Positions 51,514 through 61,203 are shown, numbered from the stretch's first letter. The stretch is DNA of 64,000 nucleotides from Flavobacterium sp. 9 (GCF_002754195.1 NZ_PEEU01000001.1:5146001-5210000), one strand, 5' to 3'. Numbers and translations are program-made. The notes: a model not told the origin generated them from the sequence alone.

Positions 51514-54500
51514 TCAGCTCTTTGATATGTATTTGAGCTGATAATTTTTGGGTGTTAAATCGTATAGTTTTTTAAACTCACGATAAAAATAAGAGCGATT
51601 ATTAAAGCCGGATTGATAACATACTTCAGATACCGTTAATTTGTTTTTTCTTAACAATTCGGCAGCATATTTCAATCGAATGGTACGAATTAAATCACCC
51701 GGTGTAAAACCAAAAAGTTGTTTGGTTTTTCGGTACAATTGTGAATTACTGATTCCTAATTCTTTTTCGATAAATAAACTTTGTAGGTTTTCATTATCAA
51801 TATTATTACGAATAAGTTCAATAACTTTTTTTATAAAATCTTTTTCCTCGTTATTTATGTTCAGATTGGGTAGGTTTTCGGTAAGTGTATCTTGTTTAAA
51901 ATACCTTGAAATCAATTCTTTTTCTTCTAATAGCTTTTGTATTCTTATAAGTAAATGATCAGGATAAAATGGTTTTGGAATATAAGAATTCGCACCGCTC
52001 TCTATTCCTTCGATTCTATGCACAACAGAGTCTTTTGCTGTTAGCATAATAAAAGGAATATGACAGGTTTTAAGATTAGTTTTGATTTTTTTACAAAACT
52101 CAACGCCATCCATAAAAGGCATCATTACATCGCTTATAATAATGTCTGGAAGAACATCTTCAATAATTTTTAAAGCTTCAAGGCCATTATAGGCTAGTAA
52201 AAGTTTATATTTCTCACTAAGTAATTCGTCAAGAAGTACATGAATATCTTTTTCATCTTCGACTATTAGTATTACTTTTCGATTGTCTGTAAGTTCTTCG
52301 AGCGACAAAATTTTATTTGGAGTATCTTCCGGTTTAACGGGATTTTCTTCCAGAATATTTTTTAAATGTTGTGATATTAAAATAGGACTTATCGCTGTGT
52401 CTAATTCCTTTTGGCTAAAAGCTTCTTTATGGCAAGGCAATAAGATTGTAAAGGTCGTTTCTTTATTAAGAGTGCTTGTAACTTGTATCTCGCCTTTTAA
52501 TACACCAACTAATTTTTTTACATATGCAAGACCAATACCAGTTCTAAACATATTGTTATCAGTTTCTTTAGTATTTGTATCGGCTAAGAAAAATTGAGTA
52601 AATAAAGAATCTAATTCTTCTTTCGGAATTCCCTTTCCTGTATTTGTGATAGTTATGTTTAGCTTTTTAGAATCATTATCCTGAATATAAAATTTAAGAT
52701 CTATTTTACCATTTACAGGAGTATATTTAAAAGCATTTGACATTACATTAAATACTATTTTTTCAATCTTATCTTTGTCGAACCATCCTGGTAAAGTAGG
52801 AGGGATGCTGAGGTTGTATTGAATGTTTTTTTCTAAAGCCCATTCATCAAATAACTCGGCAATTTGTTCGATTAGGTTTACCAAATCAAATTTTTTCACC
52901 GTTACTTCGAGATAGTCATATTCGGCTTTTCTAAATTCAAGTAATTGTTGCGTTAAGAATAATAAACGCGAAGAATTTCGTTGAATCATTTGTATAAATT
53001 TCTGATTTTTTTCGTTGAGATTTGTAGCTTCTGAAAGTTTTTGGATAGATCCCACAATTAATGTCAGCGGTGTTTGAAATTCATGGGCAATATCAGTAAA
53101 AAACGTAAGTCTGTTTTCGTGAAGTTCTTTTTCTCTTTGTCTGAAAAGAATATTTTGCGTCAATGACTGACGTTTTTTGTAATAACTAAGTACAAATAAT
53201 GCAAAAGCCAAAAACAATAAAGAATAGATTATAAAAGCAAGATTTGATTGCCAAAATATTGGTTTAACACAAATATCAATAGCATGTACCGGTTTACTCC
53301 AGACACCATCACTATTTGACCATTTTATCCATAAAGAATAATTTCCTTTAGGCACATTTGTAAAAGAAATAATTCGTCGGTTATTAATTGTATTCCAGCC
53401 TTTGTCAAAATTCATTAATTGATAAGCATATTGACATTTTTCAGTATTGATATAAGTTAAAGCAGTAAGTTCAATATCAAAAAAGTTTTGATTATGGTTT
53501 AAAACAATTGATGGATGAGTATTTGAATTGGGTGTAATAACCAATCCTTGATAATACGGAATAGGTTGATTTTGACCACTAATTTTATCAATAAAAAGAT
53601 CCGGAATTATAGTAGATTCTTTTATTTTTTGAGGCAGGAAATAATTAAAACCTTTAATTCCGCCCATAAAAATAAATTCAGAATTTAAGTCCTGATAGAA
53701 GGCGCCATCTGCAAATTCATTATTTTGTAAACCTTCATTTTTAGTGTAATTGGTAAATTTTAATCGATTAGGATTAAAATTAGACAAACCAAAATTGGTA
53801 CTTAGCCAAAGATTGTTTTTTTTATCGACGACAATTCCGTGAATCGTATTATTGGGAAGCCCATCTTTTACAGTAAAGTTTTTAAAGATTGCTTTTGCAT
53901 CCTTTTTTACAGGATTTAATAAATTAAGACCAAAACTGGTTCCTATCCAAAGTCTATTTTGGGTATCAGTTTGTAAACACAAGATATCATTATTAGATAA
54001 ACTTGTAGCATCATCAGGATTGTTTTTATAAACTGTAAAATGCTCTGATTTTTTATCGAATAAATTTAAACCGCCCAATCGGGTTCCTATCCAAAGTTGA
54101 TTTTTATTCTTGGGAATTATAGAGAAAACAATATTACTGCTTAAAGTGTTTTTCTGATTATTAGTAGCAAGATATCGTTTAAAATCAGTGATCTTCAAAT
54201 TCTCTCCAGACCGATCGATCTTGCAGCGAATCATTCCGTATCCGTTAGTTCCGAGCCAAATAAAACCTTCTTCGTCCTGATAGATCGAGTAGATAGATTT
54301 AAAGTAATCACAGTCTTTATTACCTGCAATATTGATCCAATTAATTAATTTAGATTTTTTTAGATCAAAAATAGAAATTCCTTCACCATCAGTTCCAATA
54401 AAAATAAGGTCGTCTTGTCCTTTACATAAAGAAAATACGGCATTGTTAATGGCACTATTATTCTCGTTATAGTTTTTATATTTCAGTGGTTTTTCGGGAT

Positions 54501-55731
54501 TGAGATAAAAGCTTGAAGAAAAACGGAATAAACCTTTTCCTTTTGTACCCACCAAAAAAGAGTTTTTATCTACTTGGAGAAACGTTCTAACAATCGCTCC
54601 GTCTAATTCCGGAACCTGAGATTTTGCAATAAGATTAAACGATTTCTTGAGCGGATACATTTTAATAATTCCGTCGCCGTCTGTTCCTGCCCAAAGGATA
54701 TTTTCATTTCCTTTAATTATTGTAGTGGTTTTTTGCTTGTCTAGATGTTTTAACCAGTTATGATTAATTACATTACCTTTAATATCAATAATGTAATGTC
54801 CGGTTTTACTTGAAACAACAAGTCCTTCGGGAATATTACCAATACTATTTTCAATATCTTTTTTAGGAAGTAAAATGTTTTCTTTAGTAGTAAAAGAATA
54901 TAAATTACTATTTCCGGTCACGGATACGGTGCATATTTTTTCTTTCGAAACGATTCCGAATGTTCGAATGTTATCCGAGACCAGTTCTATTTTAGAAATA
55001 ACAAGTTTTTCGGTTGGTTTATTTTTAAAGGATAATGAATAGAGTTTGTTATCTTCAAATAACACCAGTAATTTACCGTTTAAAGTAAACTCCATTTTTT
55101 TTACGGCTTTTTTCGAAAGCTTTTCAGTGTTTAATAATTGGAAAGTATTACCATTAAAATAACCAATTCCCCAATCTTTTACAGCACAAAATACTCTTTT
55201 AGAAGAATCAAGCGCCATATTAAATTCAGATTCCGATAATGGCGGAATGTTTTCTCTTGAAAAGTAATAATGCTCAAATAAACCTGTTTTTTTATCATAC
55301 CGATTAATTCCGTGTATGGTTAATATCCAAATTCTTCCCACGTTATCCTCCTCTATTTTGAGAATAACCTGATTGCTCAGACTATTTTTGTTATTTAATT
55401 CAGGCCTGAAAATTTCAAAGTTATTTCCATCATATCGATTTAAACCATCCCAGGTTCCTATCCAAAGCAAGTTTTCAGAATCTTGAAATATAGTATTAAT
55501 AGAACTATTAGATAAACCCTTTGTATTGTCTAATTGTTCTAAAGAGTATTCAGCATTAACTTTTTTTACTGTATCAAAAAGTGATTCAGAATTTTGATTT
55601 TGAATTTTTAATTGAGAAGTTTCAGATAACTGATCAGTTGTAGATTTATTACTAGAAAATGTATTCTCTTTATTTTGACATGAAAAGGATATTATATAAA
55701 TGAAGTAAAGAAGGATGGTTTTAATTTTCAA
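51514..55731 (-). CDS. Hybrid two-component system sensor/regulator (HTCS) of the glycan locus
   Basis: 1405 residues. The N-terminus looks like a lipoprotein signal (YIISFSCQNKEN). Two-component-regulator propeller repeats fill about 60-720 (INTIFQDSENLLWIGTWDGLNRYD, QDEEGFIWLGTNGYGMI, QTDTQNRLWIGTSFGLNLL). A Y_Y_Y domain (about 750-825) precedes one membrane helix (about 828-848). Then come HisKA (FFTDIAHEFQTPLTLIVG, phospho-His), HATPase (NAFKYTPVNGK, GIGLAYVKKLV), a receiver (LIVEDEKD, Asp in ISDVMMPFMDG) and AraC HTH (LTVSEVCYQSGFNNRSYFYREF). It binds an oligosaccharide in the periplasm and activates the susCD operon, which begins 203 bases downstream. Confidence 0.93.
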   Translation of the reverse strand: MKIKTILLYFIYIISFSCQNKENTFSSNKSTTDQLSETSQLKIQNQNSESLFDTVKKVNAEYSLEQLDNTKGLSNSSINTIFQDSENLLWIGTWDGLNRYDGNNFEIFRPELNNKNSLSNQVILKIEEDNVGRIWILTIHGINRYDKKTGLFEHYYFSRENIPPLSESEFNMALDSSKRVFCAVKDWGIGYFNGNTFQLLNTEKLSKKAVKKMEFTLNGKLLVLFEDNKLYSLSFKNKPTEKLVISKIELVSDNIRTFGIVSKEKICTVSVTGNSNLYSFTTKENILLPKKDIENSIGNIPEGLVVSSKTGHYIIDIKGNVINHNWLKHLDKQKTTTIIKGNENILWAGTDGDGIIKMYPLKKSFNLIAKSQVPELDGAIVRTFLQVDKNSFLVGTKGKGLFRFSSSFYLNPEKPLKYKNYNENNSAINNAVFSLCKGQDDLIFIGTDGEGISIFDLKKSKLINWINIAGNKDCDYFKSIYSIYQDEEGFIWLGTNGYGMIRCKIDRSGENLKITDFKRYLATNNQKNTLSSNIVFSIIPKNKNQLWIGTRLGGLNLFDKKSEHFTVYKNNPDDATSLSNNDILCLQTDTQNRLWIGTSFGLNLLNPVKKDAKAIFKNFTVKDGLPNNTIHGIVVDKKNNLWLSTNFGLSNFNPNRLKFTNYTKNEGLQNNEFADGAFYQDLNSEFIFMGGIKGFNYFLPQKIKESTIIPDLFIDKISGQNQPIPYYQGLVITPNSNTHPSIVLNHNQNFFDIELTALTYINTEKCQYAYQLMNFDKGWNTINNRRIISFTNVPKGNYSLWIKWSNSDGVWSKPVHAIDICVKPIFWQSNLAFIIYSLLFLAFALFVLSYYKKRQSLTQNILFRQREKELHENRLTFFTDIAHEFQTPLTLIVGSIQKLSEATNLNEKNQKFIQMIQRNSSRLLFLTQQLLEFRKAEYDYLEVTVKKFDLVNLIEQIAELFDEWALEKNIQYNLSIPPTLPGWFDKDKIEKIVFNVMSNAFKYTPVNGKIDLKFYIQDNDSKKLNITITNTGKGIPKEELDSLFTQFFLADTNTKETDNNMFRTGIGLAYVKKLVGVLKGEIQVTSTLNKETTFTILLPCHKEAFSQKELDTAISPILISQHLKNILEENPVKPEDTPNKILSLEELTDNRKVILIVEDEKDIHVLLDELLSEKYKLLLAYNGLEALKIIEDVLPDIIISDVMMPFMDGVEFCKKIKTNLKTCHIPFIMLTAKDSVVHRIEGIESGANSYIPKPFYPDHLLIRIQKLLEEKELISRYFKQDTLTENLPNLNINNEEKDFIKKVIELIRNNIDNENLQSLFIEKELGISNSQLYRKTKQLFGFTPGDLIRTIRLKYAAELLRKNKLTVSEVCYQSGFNNRSYFYREFKKLYDLTPKNYQLKYISKS

Positions 55732-55912
55732 TTTTTTTATTTATATCCGGTAGAATAATTTATGCATTTTTTCCTTGTGAAAAAACACGCTGATTTAAGG
55801 TCTTATTTTGTTGTTACTAAGGTAAGTAGATGTGTGGCATAAATGCATGACTTTTGTCATATTTGTTTTGCTTCTATCAACCAAAAGAATTGTAGGATAC
55901 AATTTAAGCAAA

Positions 55913-55944
55913 AAAAAGCTGATACTTATTGTATCAGCTTTTTT
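55913..55944 (-). terminator. Terminator of the superoxide dismutase operon
   Basis: Hairpin AAAAAAGCTGATAC-TTATT-GTATCAGCTTTTTT, T-runs on both strands, 6 bases beyond the SOD stop codon. Confidence 0.85.
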
Positions 55945-55949
55945 GTGTT

Positions 55950-56732
55950 TTATACTTTTTTGACTTTCTTTAAAGCCTCTATGTAGTTTTCGTTTACTTT
56001 TTCCCAATTTATATGTTGATAAAAAGCATCAATATAACTTCCTTTTCTGTTTTGATAATCTAAGTAATAAGCATGTTCCCATAAATCAATTCCTAAAATA
56101 GGAGTTCCGGGAATCAAAGCGTTTTTCATTAACGGATTATCTTGGTTGTCAGTCGTTGTTACTTGTAGTTTTCCGTATCTGTCAACTACTAACCAAACCC
56201 AACCAGAACCAAATTGCTTTGTTGCTTGGCCTTTAAACTGATTTGTAAGGTTGCTAAATGAACCAAATTCTTTATTTATAGAACCAACCAAAGTATCTTT
56301 TGGAGTTGTTTCTTTTGGAGTCAGAATATTAAAATACAAAGTGTGATTGTAATATCCACCAGCATTTTGACGAAGTTTTGCATTGTTGAGATCCATTTTT
56401 TTTAAGATATCTTCAATTGGCAAGTTTTCAAATTCAGTATTTAAAATCTCCTTATTTAGATTATTCGTATACGTTAAATAGTGCTTAGAATAATGCGTTT
56501 CCATTGTAAGTGTTCTTATTGCCGGCGCTAATGCGTCATAAGAAAAAGGAAGTTTTGTTAACTCAAAAGATCCCGGATCTGCTTTTACATCATTTGGAGA
56601 TCCAATCGTTATTTTTTCTTCTTTTGTAGGCAAAGGAACTTCTACAACTTCGGTTAGCTTATTACTATCATTACAAGAAAATAATAATAAAAATGAAGCT
56701 AAAATGCCAAAACGGGTAATGTTTTTCTCCAT
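55950..56732 (-). CDS. Fe/Mn superoxide dismutase, lipoprotein form
   Basis: 260 residues. A lipobox (LLLFSC, Cys about 20) is followed by a 35-residue linker and the SOD domain. N-terminal metal ligand His is in HYSKHYLTYTNNL, the second in GGYYNHTLYFNIL, and Asp/His in GIDLWEHAYYLDYQNRKG. The catalytic GSGWVWLVVD pattern is also there. Fe or Mn cannot be decided. The signal sequence puts a normally cytosolic enzyme at a membrane surface, likely periplasmic, guarding against exogenous superoxide. It is the last of a run with ACBP, psd and cdsA, with only 8 bases before it. Confidence 0.88.
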   Translation of the reverse strand: MEKNITRFGILASFLLLFSCNDSNKLTEVVEVPLPTKEEKITIGSPNDVKADPGSFELTKLPFSYDALAPAIRTLTMETHYSKHYLTYTNNLNKEILNTEFENLPIEDILKKMDLNNAKLRQNAGGYYNHTLYFNILTPKETTPKDTLVGSINKEFGSFSNLTNQFKGQATKQFGSGWVWLVVDRYGKLQVTTTDNQDNPLMKNALIPGTPILGIDLWEHAYYLDYQNRKGSYIDAFYQHINWEKVNENYIEALKKVKKV

Positions 56733-56740
56733 AATGTTAG

Positions 56741-57010
56741 TTATTTTGATATTAATGAATTAATAATTTCTATGTAGCATTCTTTAGCCTCATCGATTGA
56801 TATACGACTTATTTGCATCCACGCATTTGTTTTGAAAGCATCGCGTAAATCAAAATTCTCAGATTGATTGTAAACAGCTGATCCAAAAGTTGCCTGTTTG
56901 TAATAAGCATAGAGCCTTAACTGCACATCTTGTGGCAGTGAGGCCTGAGTCATTTTTAAAGCAGTTTCTACAGCCTCTGAAAAACGAGTATCTAAATCTT
57001 TTTCGGTCAT
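56741..57010 (-). CDS. Acyl-CoA-binding protein (ACBP)
   Basis: 89 residues, all helical. The ACBP signature is QLRLYAYYKQATFGSA (Tyr/Lys contacting the CoA) and FKTNAWMQISRISIDEAK, with the usual start LDTRFSEAVETALKM. It binds and carries long-chain acyl-CoA in the cytoplasm. ACBP genes are frequent in Bacteroidota. Here it lies directly after psd (stop and start adjacent) and before the SOD gene, which fits a phospholipid-metabolism operon. Confidence 0.87.
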   Translation of the reverse strand: MTEKDLDTRFSEAVETALKMTQASLPQDVQLRLYAYYKQATFGSAVYNQSENFDLRDAFKTNAWMQISRISIDEAKECYIEIINSLISK

Positions 57011-57664
57011 TTAAGCTTTTGTAGCAATAATGGTTTTTCCTCCAATTGCTTTTTGGTTTAATACCACATTAATTGGAGTACCTAAAGGTAAAAATAAATC
57101 TACTCTTGAACCAAATTTAATAAAGCCGGCATCAGTTCCCTGAACAACCTGCATTCCTTCTTGTGCATAATTTACAATTCTACGTGCTAAAGCACCTGCA
57201 ATTTGTCTGTATAGAATTTGTCCGAAAGTTTCGTTTTCAATTACAACAGTTGTTCTTTCATTTTCCTCACTTGCTTTTGGATGCCAAGCAACTAAAAACT
57301 TACCAGGGTGGTATTTACTAAATTTTATAATACCGTCCATAGCATAACGTGTAACGTGTACGTTAATTGGCGACATGAAAATAGAAACTTGTAAACGCTT
57401 GTCTTTGAAGAATTCACCTTCATAAACTTCTTCTATAACCACAACTTTTCCGTCAACAGGAGCAAGAATATGATCGCTGTTTCTGATTGCAATTCTTTTA
57501 GGATTTCTAAAGAATTGTAAAATAATAATCAAAACCAATAAACCTGCCAGTTGCACTAGTATTCTTAACCAACTGATATCAATAAATTTTTCAGCAAGCA
57601 AAATTACGGCAACAGCAAATACAGTACCTAATAAAATGGATGGTCCTCCTTCTTTATGAAACAT
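57011..57664 (-). CDS. psd: Phosphatidylserine decarboxylase proenzyme
   Basis: 217 residues, short form. It converts phosphatidylserine to phosphatidylethanolamine. The self-cleavage site that forms the pyruvoyl group is Gly185-Ser186 (FIKFGSRVDLFLP). Two membrane segments precede it (about 9-24 and 33-52), then LAPVDGKVVVIEE and SIFMSPINVHVTRYAMDG, with the His and Asp characteristic of the family. It overlaps cdsA by 11 bases (start 57664, cdsA stop 57654), so expression is coupled. Confidence 0.92.
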   Translation of the reverse strand: MFHKEGGPSILLGTVFAVAVILLAEKFIDISWLRILVQLAGLLVLIIILQFFRNPKRIAIRNSDHILAPVDGKVVVIEEVYEGEFFKDKRLQVSIFMSPINVHVTRYAMDGIIKFSKYHPGKFLVAWHPKASEENERTTVVIENETFGQILYRQIAGALARRIVNYAQEGMQVVQGTDAGFIKFGSRVDLFLPLGTPINVVLNQKAIGGKTIIATKA

Positions 57665-58541
57665 AATATAAAATTTGATAAAATAAAAATATAATTGGTG
57701 CTACAAATATAACACTATCTAGTCGATCTAATACACCTCCGTGGCCAGGCATTATCGAGCCACTGTCTTTTACACCTGCAACTCTTTTGAATTTTGATTC
57801 GATCAAATCTCCAATAGTTCCAAAGATGCTAACAATTAAAGCAATTATCATCCAGATTAAGATCGATTTACTGCTAAATTCAGGTTTAGGCTGTATGTAT
57901 AATTTTGATATTAAAAAACCGGCAAAAGCAGCAAAAACAACTCCGCCAAGAAAGCCTTCTATTGTTTTTTTAGGAGAAATACGTTCAAATAATTTGTGTT
58001 TACCCATGGATTTCCCAACCAGATAGGCAAAAGTATCATTGGTCCAGATTAAGACAAATAACCCAATAATAATTTTTGGATTGTAATCTTTGATTCCGAA
58101 AGAAATTTTTGTGATAAAAAGAAAAGGCAACATGATATACCCAATCAAATAGATGTATTTTGAAACTTTACTAATGTTTTGAGTATCATCAAATAAAAAG
58201 AAAATACATTTTATAGAGACAATCAGAGTGATTATAAGTAAAACAGAAAATAATTTATCTGTATCAACTGTAATTTGGATATTATCTTTTAGAAATTTGT
58301 TGATGTAATTCTCTGTTTCAGTTCTGTAAAAACTAATTAAAGAAACCGTAGAGTAAAACACTGTAACAAATAAAATAGAAGCAACTTTATTGATGTTAAC
58401 TAAATTGCAAAACTCATAAGTTGCAATAATTAGAAAAATACCAAAAAGAATGATAAAACTCTCTGTCGAAAACAGAATAGAAGTTAGTAATAAAGCGATA
58501 TAAACAGCACCAGAAATGGTTCTCTTGAGTGTTTCATTCAT
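57654..58541 (-). CDS. cdsA: Phosphatidate cytidylyltransferase
   Basis: 295 residues with about eight membrane segments. It makes CDP-diacylglycerol from phosphatidate and CTP at the inner membrane. The C-terminal signature is SKFKRVAGVKDSGSIMPGHG followed by GVLDRLDSVIF (metal-binding Asp residues), and ISPKKTIEGFLGGV is the second conserved block. It is directly upstream of psd, with which it shares 11 bases. The LUD gene ends 1-2 bases before it starts. Confidence 0.93.
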   Translation of the reverse strand: MNETLKRTISGAVYIALLLTSILFSTESFIILFGIFLIIATYEFCNLVNINKVASILFVTVFYSTVSLISFYRTETENYINKFLKDNIQITVDTDKLFSVLLIITLIVSIKCIFFLFDDTQNISKVSKYIYLIGYIMLPFLFITKISFGIKDYNPKIIIGLFVLIWTNDTFAYLVGKSMGKHKLFERISPKKTIEGFLGGVVFAAFAGFLISKLYIQPKPEFSSKSILIWMIIALIVSIFGTIGDLIESKFKRVAGVKDSGSIMPGHGGVLDRLDSVIFVAPIIFLFYQILYYVS

Positions 58542-58542
58542 C

Positions 58543-59148
58543 TTAAAGATCTTCTAAGAGCAATAAATAAAGATTCTTGGCAACACTTCCGTATTGTGTA
58601 AAATCTTCTTCTTTCGCTTTTTCGAAATATTTTATTGTGGTAATGTTAGTAGGATAATCTCTTTCGTATTTACGTTTAATGGCACTTAAACCATCACTTT
58701 TTATAGAAAGGATCTGACTTGTTGTAGCAATAATTACAATATTTGCGGGTAATTCGTTTGGTTTGTTTTGTCTAATTTGTTTTGAAGAGAACAAAATAGA
58801 ACCTTCATCAGCAATTAGATTTTCGCAACTTGCTAAAAGGAATTTTGGTTTTGTTGGTGCAATATAAAGTAACTTGTTTTCATCTAATAAATGAAAAAGA
58901 CCAGGTTCATAACAAAGAACTTCATTTTCGAACCAATCATTTTCTTCTAAAATATTTTCAAATTGTTCTGCTACTTCTTGTTTGTTTTCACAATACAAAA
59001 ACTTTCCACCGTTTTTCTTAAAATTGAAAATGAACCTTTCGTCTATAGACAAATGGCTATCCTGAATGGAATTGCCTGCATATTCGCTTTCATTCTCTTC
59101 GTCAGAAGCGGCATCACTTGAACCAAATATTTTTTTGAAAAAATTCAT
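58543..59148 (-). CDS. LUD-domain protein (LutC/YkgG-like)
   Basis: 201 residues. After a charged, low-complexity N-terminus (1-35) comes the LUD fold: FENILEENDWFENEVLCYEPGLFHLL, KPKFLLASCENLIADEGSILF (typical 'adEGSi' strand) and ELPANIVIIATTSQIL. LutC-type proteins take part in lactate oxidation, but no lutA/lutB is adjacent and many single LUD proteins have unknown tasks. It abuts cdsA, so it is probably the first gene of the cdsA-psd-ACBP-SOD run. The N-terminal disorder is unusual for LutC. Confidence 0.75.
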   Translation of the reverse strand: MNFFKKIFGSSDAASDEENESEYAGNSIQDSHLSIDERFIFNFKKNGGKFLYCENKQEVAEQFENILEENDWFENEVLCYEPGLFHLLDENKLLYIAPTKPKFLLASCENLIADEGSILFSSKQIRQNKPNELPANIVIIATTSQILSIKSDGLSAIKRKYERDYPTNITTIKYFEKAKEEDFTQYGSVAKNLYLLLLEDL

Positions 59149-59190
59149 TTTTATATGAAATACTTTACATGTTAATTGAAAACGTTCAAA

Positions 59191-59238
59191 GATAAAAAAA
59201 TCTTAATTCAAAAGGCTATTTTGAATTAAGATTTTAAA
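59191..59238 (-). terminator. Terminator of ftsH
   Basis: Perfect 17-bp stem (AAAATCTTAATTCAAAA and complement), 5-base loop and a T-run on the minus strand, 25 bases after the ftsH stop. Confidence 0.8.
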
Positions 59239-59262
59239 AAATATTGCATATTTCTGAATAAT

Positions 59263-61188
59263 TTACGAAACCACTTCTTCTAAATTTTTATCAAAAGTAC
59301 GTTTTCCGAAAATTGTTTCTAAGTCATCTTTAAAAATAACTTCTTTTTCAATTAGTATATCAGCAAGCTGATTTAACTTGTCTTTGTTTTCTTCTAAAAT
59401 TTCAATTGCTCTTTGATATTGACCTTCAATTAATTCTGAAATTTCTTTATCAATGATTTTTGCAGTTTCATCAGAATAAGGTTTAGAAAAGTTGTATTCA
59501 CTTTGTCCTGTTGAATCGTAATAAGTAACATTTCCAATTTTATCATTCAAACCGTAGATTGTTACCATTGCACGCGCCTGACGTGTAACTTTTTCTAAAT
59601 CGCTCAATGCGCCAGTCGAAATTCTGTCAAAAGTTACTTTTTCAGCAGCTCTTCCACCCATTGTTGCACACATTTCGTCTAACATTTGATCTGTTCTTAC
59701 GATTTGTCTTTCTTCTGGTAAGTACCAAGCAGCTCCTAAACTTTGTCCACGAGGTACAATAGTTACTTTAATAAGTGGTGCAGCGTGCTCTAACATCCAG
59801 CTTACTGTTGCGTGACCAGCTTCGTGAATTGCGATTGCTCTTTTCTCTTCTGGAGTAATAATTTTATTTTTCTTTTCAAGACCACCAATAATTCTATCGA
59901 CAGCATCTAGGAAATCTTGTTTGTCAACTGCAGTTTTGTTATTACGAGCGGCAATTAATGCAGCTTCGTTACAAACGTTTGCAATATCAGCACCAGAGAA
60001 TCCCGGAGTTTGTTTTGCTAAGAAATCAAGGTCAAGACCTTCAACTTTTTTGATAGGTGCTAAGTGTACTGCAAAGATTTCAGCTCTTTCGCGAATGTCC
60101 GGTAAGTCAACAAAAATTTGTCTGTCAAAACGTCCAGCACGCATTAAAGCTTTGTCAAGAACATCAGCTCTGTTTGTTGCAGCCAAAACGATTACGTTTG
60201 AGTTTGTACCAAAACCGTCCATTTCTGTCAGTAATTGGTTCAATGTATTTTCTCTCTCGTCGTTTCCGCCTGACATATTGCTTTTTCCTCTTGCTCTACC
60301 AACAGCATCGATTTCATCGATAAAGATAATAGCAGGAGATTTTTCTTTAGCTTGTTTGAATAAATCACGAACACGTGAAGCACCAACACCTACAAACATC
60401 TCTACGAAATCAGAACCTGACAAAGAGAAGAAAGGAACCTGAGCTTCACCTGCAACCGCTTTTGCAAGCAAGGTTTTACCAGTTCCCGGAGGACCTACAA
60501 GTAAAGCTCCTTTTGGAATTTTACCTCCAAGATTAGTGTATTTTTCAGGGTTTTTCAAGAATTCTACAATTTCTTGTATTTCTTCTTTAGCACCTTCTAA
60601 ACCTGCAACATCCTTAAATGTAGTTTTGATATCAGTTTTCTCGTCAAATAATTTAGCTTTAGATTTTCCAATGTTAAAAATTTGTCCGCCACCGCCACCT
60701 GCGCCACCTGACATTTTACGCATAATGAAAATCCATACACCAATAATAATGATGATAGGAAGTAAGCTGATTAAAATATCAGTCCAATTGTTAGCCTCTT
60801 TAAAGTCGTAATCAATTAATTTCTTTTCGGCTTTAGCTCTGTCAAGTTTTTCCTGAAAAGATTTTAAATCACCAAACTTGGTAGTATAATGTGGTCCCTT
60901 ATTTGGCCTGTCAAACATATCTTTAGATACCTTTTTATTAGCAGGATCTTTAAGTCCGGCGTCAGAAAGGTAAATTTCAGCATCTTTATTATTAAAAATA
61001 ATAACATTTTTAATTTCTCCTTTAGTCAACATATTGTCAATGTTAGAAGATTTAAGCTGAGCTGGTTCGCTCATACTTGATCCTCCTGTTGCAAAACTTA
61101 TAAATAAAAAAACTAAAAGTATTGCAGTGTATATTAACCAAGGACTTATTTTAAATTTACTCGGATTTGGATTATTATCTTTAGCCAT
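59263..61188 (-). CDS. ftsH: ATP-dependent zinc metalloprotease FtsH
   Basis: 641 residues. Two membrane helices (about 16-34 and 132-152) flank a periplasmic domain. The AAA module has Walker A GPPGTGKTLLAK, Walker B AIIFIDEIDAVG and the second region of homology (ATNRADVLDKALMRAGRFDR). The zinc motif is HEAGH (AIAIHEAGHATVSWM, near residue 440) with the third ligand Asp in the following helices. A glycine/Gly-Gly run (SGGAGGGGGQ) follows the second helix. It degrades membrane and short-lived proteins. It is 15 bases after rsfS, a common pairing in this phylum. Confidence 0.96.
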   Translation of the reverse strand: MAKDNNPNPSKFKISPWLIYTAILLVFLFISFATGGSSMSEPAQLKSSNIDNMLTKGEIKNVIIFNNKDAEIYLSDAGLKDPANKKVSKDMFDRPNKGPHYTTKFGDLKSFQEKLDRAKAEKKLIDYDFKEANNWTDILISLLPIIIIIGVWIFIMRKMSGGAGGGGGQIFNIGKSKAKLFDEKTDIKTTFKDVAGLEGAKEEIQEIVEFLKNPEKYTNLGGKIPKGALLVGPPGTGKTLLAKAVAGEAQVPFFSLSGSDFVEMFVGVGASRVRDLFKQAKEKSPAIIFIDEIDAVGRARGKSNMSGGNDERENTLNQLLTEMDGFGTNSNVIVLAATNRADVLDKALMRAGRFDRQIFVDLPDIRERAEIFAVHLAPIKKVEGLDLDFLAKQTPGFSGADIANVCNEAALIAARNNKTAVDKQDFLDAVDRIIGGLEKKNKIITPEEKRAIAIHEAGHATVSWMLEHAAPLIKVTIVPRGQSLGAAWYLPEERQIVRTDQMLDEMCATMGGRAAEKVTFDRISTGALSDLEKVTRQARAMVTIYGLNDKIGNVTYYDSTGQSEYNFSKPYSDETAKIIDKEISELIEGQYQRAIEILEENKDKLNQLADILIEKEVIFKDDLETIFGKRTFDKNLEEVVS

Positions 61189-61203
61189 TAGAAAAAATTT
61201 TCT

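Noticed and set aside
55795..56007. 70-codon minus-strand frame overlapping the end of the SOD gene
   Set aside because: It runs through the SOD terminator hairpin and into AT-rich spacer, and no family pattern is seen.
59921..60442. 173-codon open frame on the plus strand, opposite ftsH
   Set aside because: It lies wholly antisense to the strongly conserved ftsH AAA core; composition follows the opposite strand's codons and no family motif appears.
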